From Anaerolinea thermophila (lineage in GTDB: Bacteria; Chloroflexota; Anaerolineae; Anaerolineales; DRKV01): a stretch of DNA of 7,330 bases. This document shows, piece by piece, positions 5,353-7,330 of the stretch (its first letter is position 1; every line of letters starts with the position of its first letter). The stretch is from positions 1 to 7,330 of the forward strand of contig DYKW01000089.1 in assembly GCA_020722405.1 (NCBI GenBank). The letters are read 5' to 3'. The position numbers and the translations under genes were made by a program. The notes under the pieces are model-generated. The model was not told the DNA's origin. It was given only the letters and a program-made list of their open reading frames with translations, and did no database searches.

Positions 5353-6078
5353 TTATAGTCCAAAATCTACAAAGAACCCAAAGCGAGCAAAATACTCAAA
5401 AATGCCGAACATCAACATACCGCCGACAATGATGAGCAAGACGCCCATCACGATCTCCGAGTAGCGCATCACCTTGCTATATTTGCGTAAGATGACAGTC
5501 ACCCAACCAATGCCCAACGCGGCAATCAGGAAGGGAATAGCCAACCCGACAGAGTAGGCGATTAGCAGGGCGGCGCCCTGGCCGATGGACCCTCCCGAAA
5601 GCGAAAGCGTCAGGATGGCACCCAGTACCGGCCCGACACAAGGGGACCAGCCGGCCGAAAAGAACACGCCCATCAGCGCCGAAGAAAGGTATCCCATGCG
5701 ACGGTCGGGGGTACTTTGGGGGCGCAAGTCGTACTCCAGGAAGGGAATGCGGAAAATACCGGTCATGTGCAACCCGAAGATGATGACCACGGCACCACCA
5801 ATGCGCGCTAACCACAAGCGGATGTCATACAGGGCTGCCCCTAACGCCGAAGCCGCCACACCCAGGATAATGAACACGACACTGAAGCCCAACACAAAAG
5901 CCAGGCCATGTGAAAAGGTTGTCCAACGGTCGGGTTCCTCGTTGCTTTGCGCCGAAGCCGCCGAGCGCCCGCCCAGATAGCCGATATAAGCCGGCACAAG
6001 TGAAAAAACGCAGGGAGAAAGAAAAGATGCCAAACCGGCCAAAAAAGCCAGCCCTATGGTGAGGTTCGAAAAATCCAT
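5353..6078 (-). CDS. ccdA: CcdA-type thiol electron transporter
   Basis: This 241-residue membrane protein of the CcdA/DsbD-beta family carries reducing equivalents from cytoplasmic thioredoxin across the membrane to extracytoplasmic thioredoxin-like proteins. The two halves of its inverted repeat each carry a Pro-Cys motif: FLSPCVFSLVPAY (C23) and SAGWSPCVGPVLG (C147), the redox pair of the family. Six hydrophobic segments are visible, roughly at 8-34, 56-82, 90-110, 131-160, 166-193 and 205-230. Length and start (MDFSNLTIGLAFLAG) are typical; GGAG lies eight bases before the ATG. It is followed after three bases by the membrane thioredoxin remnant, its natural partner, and preceded after 72 bases by an L,D-transpeptidase. 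Assignment to cytochrome c maturation is not supported here, since no cytochrome gene is in view. Confidence 0.95.
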   Translation of the reverse strand: MDFSNLTIGLAFLAGLASFLSPCVFSLVPAYIGYLGGRSAASAQSNEEPDRWTTFSHGLAFVLGFSVVFIILGVAASALGAALYDIRLWLARIGGAVVIIFGLHMTGIFRIPFLEYDLRPQSTPDRRMGYLSSALMGVFFSAGWSPCVGPVLGAILTLSLSGGSIGQGAALLIAYSVGLAIPFLIAALGIGWVTVILRKYSKVMRYSEIVMGVLLIIVGGMLMFGIFEYFARFGFFVDFGL

Positions 6079-6150
6079 ATTGTTTGCTCCGATGAGAATT
6101 TTTGTATCAATGTTGGGTTAGATGCACGCAGAATGCGCAAGGTGACAGCA

Positions 6151-7230
6151 TCAGGCGCGAATGACCTTCACTAATGTGCTGCCACTGCCCACGATAGTGC
6201 GGTCGCCGGAGGAGAAATCTACAGCCGGTTGTGTCCAGCGAAATATCCAGTGCGCATCTTCGGGGGCTGCATTGACGCAACCATGGGACATCGGCTCGCC
6301 AAAGTTGTTGTGCCAAAAGGTGGAGTGAATGGAGACACCTTCGCCCACAAAAAGCAAAGTCCAGGCAATACCGGGCAAATCCCAACCATCGGCATTGGTG
6401 CCCCCTGCCATGTGGACGGAGAACAACTTGCGCCAAATGGGGAAGCCATCGCTGTACGGGGGCGTAATGGGGGTAGAGCCTTCCGCGCGTCCGCTGGAGA
6501 TGCGGCAGAAATAAACCTCCGTATTGCCCTCGTAACAAGAAAGAAATTGCCGGTCGTAGGTGACATCCACGATAATGCGCTTGTTCTCGGCTTCGGGGTG
6601 GATGGGGCTGCACTCCTCAGGGGTGAGGGGACGGAAGGCACGCGCATCAGCCCAAAAGATATCGCCGGGGTTGCCGTAGCGCTCGTTGATGCGGTATAAC
6701 ACCTGCCCATCGTCTGCTACTCGTAAGTCGTCCACCCATAAAACTTGACTGTAGTACAGGCGGATTGGCAATCCGCTTTCTGTGCGGAACTTAATCCACG
6801 GGGAACGCGCCGGGGGATTGGCGAGCACGGCATCCACATACGGCATACTGACTTCCACCCACATGCCGCGCACCTCGCCGGACTGAGGCAGTTCCTTGAG
6901 TGGTTCATTGACCAGGACACGCACCGGTTGCAGATCGGCAGCCCAGACATAGCCATCGGGGGTTTCCACGTAGCGCTGGTTATTGCGCCCAGGACGGTAG
7001 CCGACGACTTCATGCACCCAGGGAACAACCGCATCATCGTACAACACGCCGACGGTTTCGCTCTCGTGATCGGGGCGCATTTTGACTTCTACTCGTCCGG
7101 TCGCAACCCGTCCCAAGCGCTCATAGGCGGGAAAGTCCGGCAGGGAAAGCAACCGGCGCAACGGACGCAATGCCAGACTGCCCAGCCCCAACATGCCAAG
7201 TTGTAGGAATTGTCTTCGAGAAAAGGTCAT
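6151..7230 (-). CDS. Tat-exported L,D-transpeptidase with SH3-like domain
   Basis: This 359-residue YkuD-family enzyme would form or edit L,D-linkages in the cell wall through a cysteine thioester. The catalytic segment is IHSTFWHNNFGEPMSHGCVN: H302, H316 and nucleophile C318 in SHGCVN. The YkuD domain begins near KRIIVDVTYDRQFLSCYEG (about 218-235). An SH3-like region (about 42-102, GRVEVKMRPDHESETVGVLY…GYVWAADLQPV) and a middle region of uncertain fold (about 103-215) precede it. The N-terminus MTFSRRQFLQLG is a textbook twin-arginine motif with a short hydrophobic core and no obvious AxA site. I chose ATG 7230 because it places the RR pair at residues 5-6; in-frame ATG 7272 and GTG 7293 would only lengthen the n-region. 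No strong Shine-Dalgarno is visible. The nearby thiol-reducing genes suit an enzyme with an exposed cysteine. Confidence 0.92.
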   Translation of the reverse strand: MTFSRRQFLQLGMLGLGSLALRPLRRLLSLPDFPAYERLGRVATGRVEVKMRPDHESETVGVLYDDAVVPWVHEVVGYRPGRNNQRYVETPDGYVWAADLQPVRVLVNEPLKELPQSGEVRGMWVEVSMPYVDAVLANPPARSPWIKFRTESGLPIRLYYSQVLWVDDLRVADDGQVLYRINERYGNPGDIFWADARAFRPLTPEECSPIHPEAENKRIIVDVTYDRQFLSCYEGNTEVYFCRISSGRAEGSTPITPPYSDGFPIWRKLFSVHMAGGTNADGWDLPGIAWTLLFVGEGVSIHSTFWHNNFGEPMSHGCVNAAPEDAHWIFRWTQPAVDFSSGDRTIVGSGSTLVKVIRA

Positions 7231-7299
7231 AGTGTACGGAGTATTCTTACACGGAGAATGAGAAGTCGCCATGAAAAAAATAATTTTCACCACCAGACA

Positions 7300-7315
7300 T
7301 GAAAATCTATTTTCA
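7300..7315. other. AT-rich palindrome upstream of the L,D-transpeptidase gene
   Basis: TGAAAAT-CT-ATTTTCA is a perfect 7-bp-arm inverted repeat about 70 bases upstream of the ATG at 7230. The surrounding 100 bases (7231-7330) hold no gene and are AT-rich, fitting a promoter region, but no convincing -35/-10 pair was found. It could be an operator or chance in AT-rich DNA. Confidence 0.3.
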
Positions 7316-7330
7316 GATCAGATTTCTCGC

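Noticed and set aside
6229..6699. 156-codon plus-strand open frame
   Set aside because: Antisense shadow of the L,D-transpeptidase, which carries full catalytic motifs.

Overview
This 7.3 kb window comes from a bacterial genome, most likely a Chloroflexota (Anaerolineae-like) lineage. The clues are the style of the secreted repeat protein, the small Cys/Gly-rich membrane protein, and short 7-9 bp tandem repeats in the intergenic gaps. That placement is an inference from pattern recognition, not a search result. Every convincing gene lies on the minus strand, so the window is transcribed from high to low coordinates.

Layout in transcription order. (1) 7230-6151: a Tat-signal L,D-transpeptidase (YkuD fold, SHGCVN catalytic motif) with an SH3-like domain. 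(2) 6078-4020: a thiol-redox block made of CcdA, a broken TlpA/ResA-like membrane-anchored thioredoxin, and a glutaredoxin-like/DUF2085 fusion membrane protein. The genes abut or overlap by a few bases. (3) 4012-1760: a housekeeping block of PgeF/YlmD, YggS/YlmE, YggT/YlmG and YggU/DUF167. It resembles the Firmicutes ylm cell-division cluster and the E. coli yggSTU cluster, but without sepF. It closes with a strong intrinsic terminator (1691-1741). (4) 1623-495: a separate unit with its own sigma70-like promoter, encoding a secreted protein built from three copies of a ~97-residue domain. (5) 443-161: a GC-rich hairpin, then a 75-aa Cys/Gly-rich membrane protein. (6) 1-160: no gene; a degenerate 9-bp repeat and a small hairpin.

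The most notable observation is the thioredoxin gene at 5349-5039. Its anchor and the start of its fold are intact, and so is its last stretch, which still ends in an ATGA overlap with the next gene. About 80 codons between them, expected to carry the CxxC active site and the cis-proline, are missing, and the two ends are in different frames. CcdA therefore sits beside a dead partner, while the next gene carries a fresh CxxC on a glutaredoxin-like domain fused to DUF2085. Because the upstream L,D-transpeptidase uses an exposed catalytic cysteine, the block could have been an envelope thiol-reduction module serving that enzyme.

The second notable feature is the pgeF-yggS gap. It is built almost entirely of two different short tandem repeats (five 8-mers and six 7-mers) that fill the leader of yggS and leave it no visible Shine-Dalgarno.
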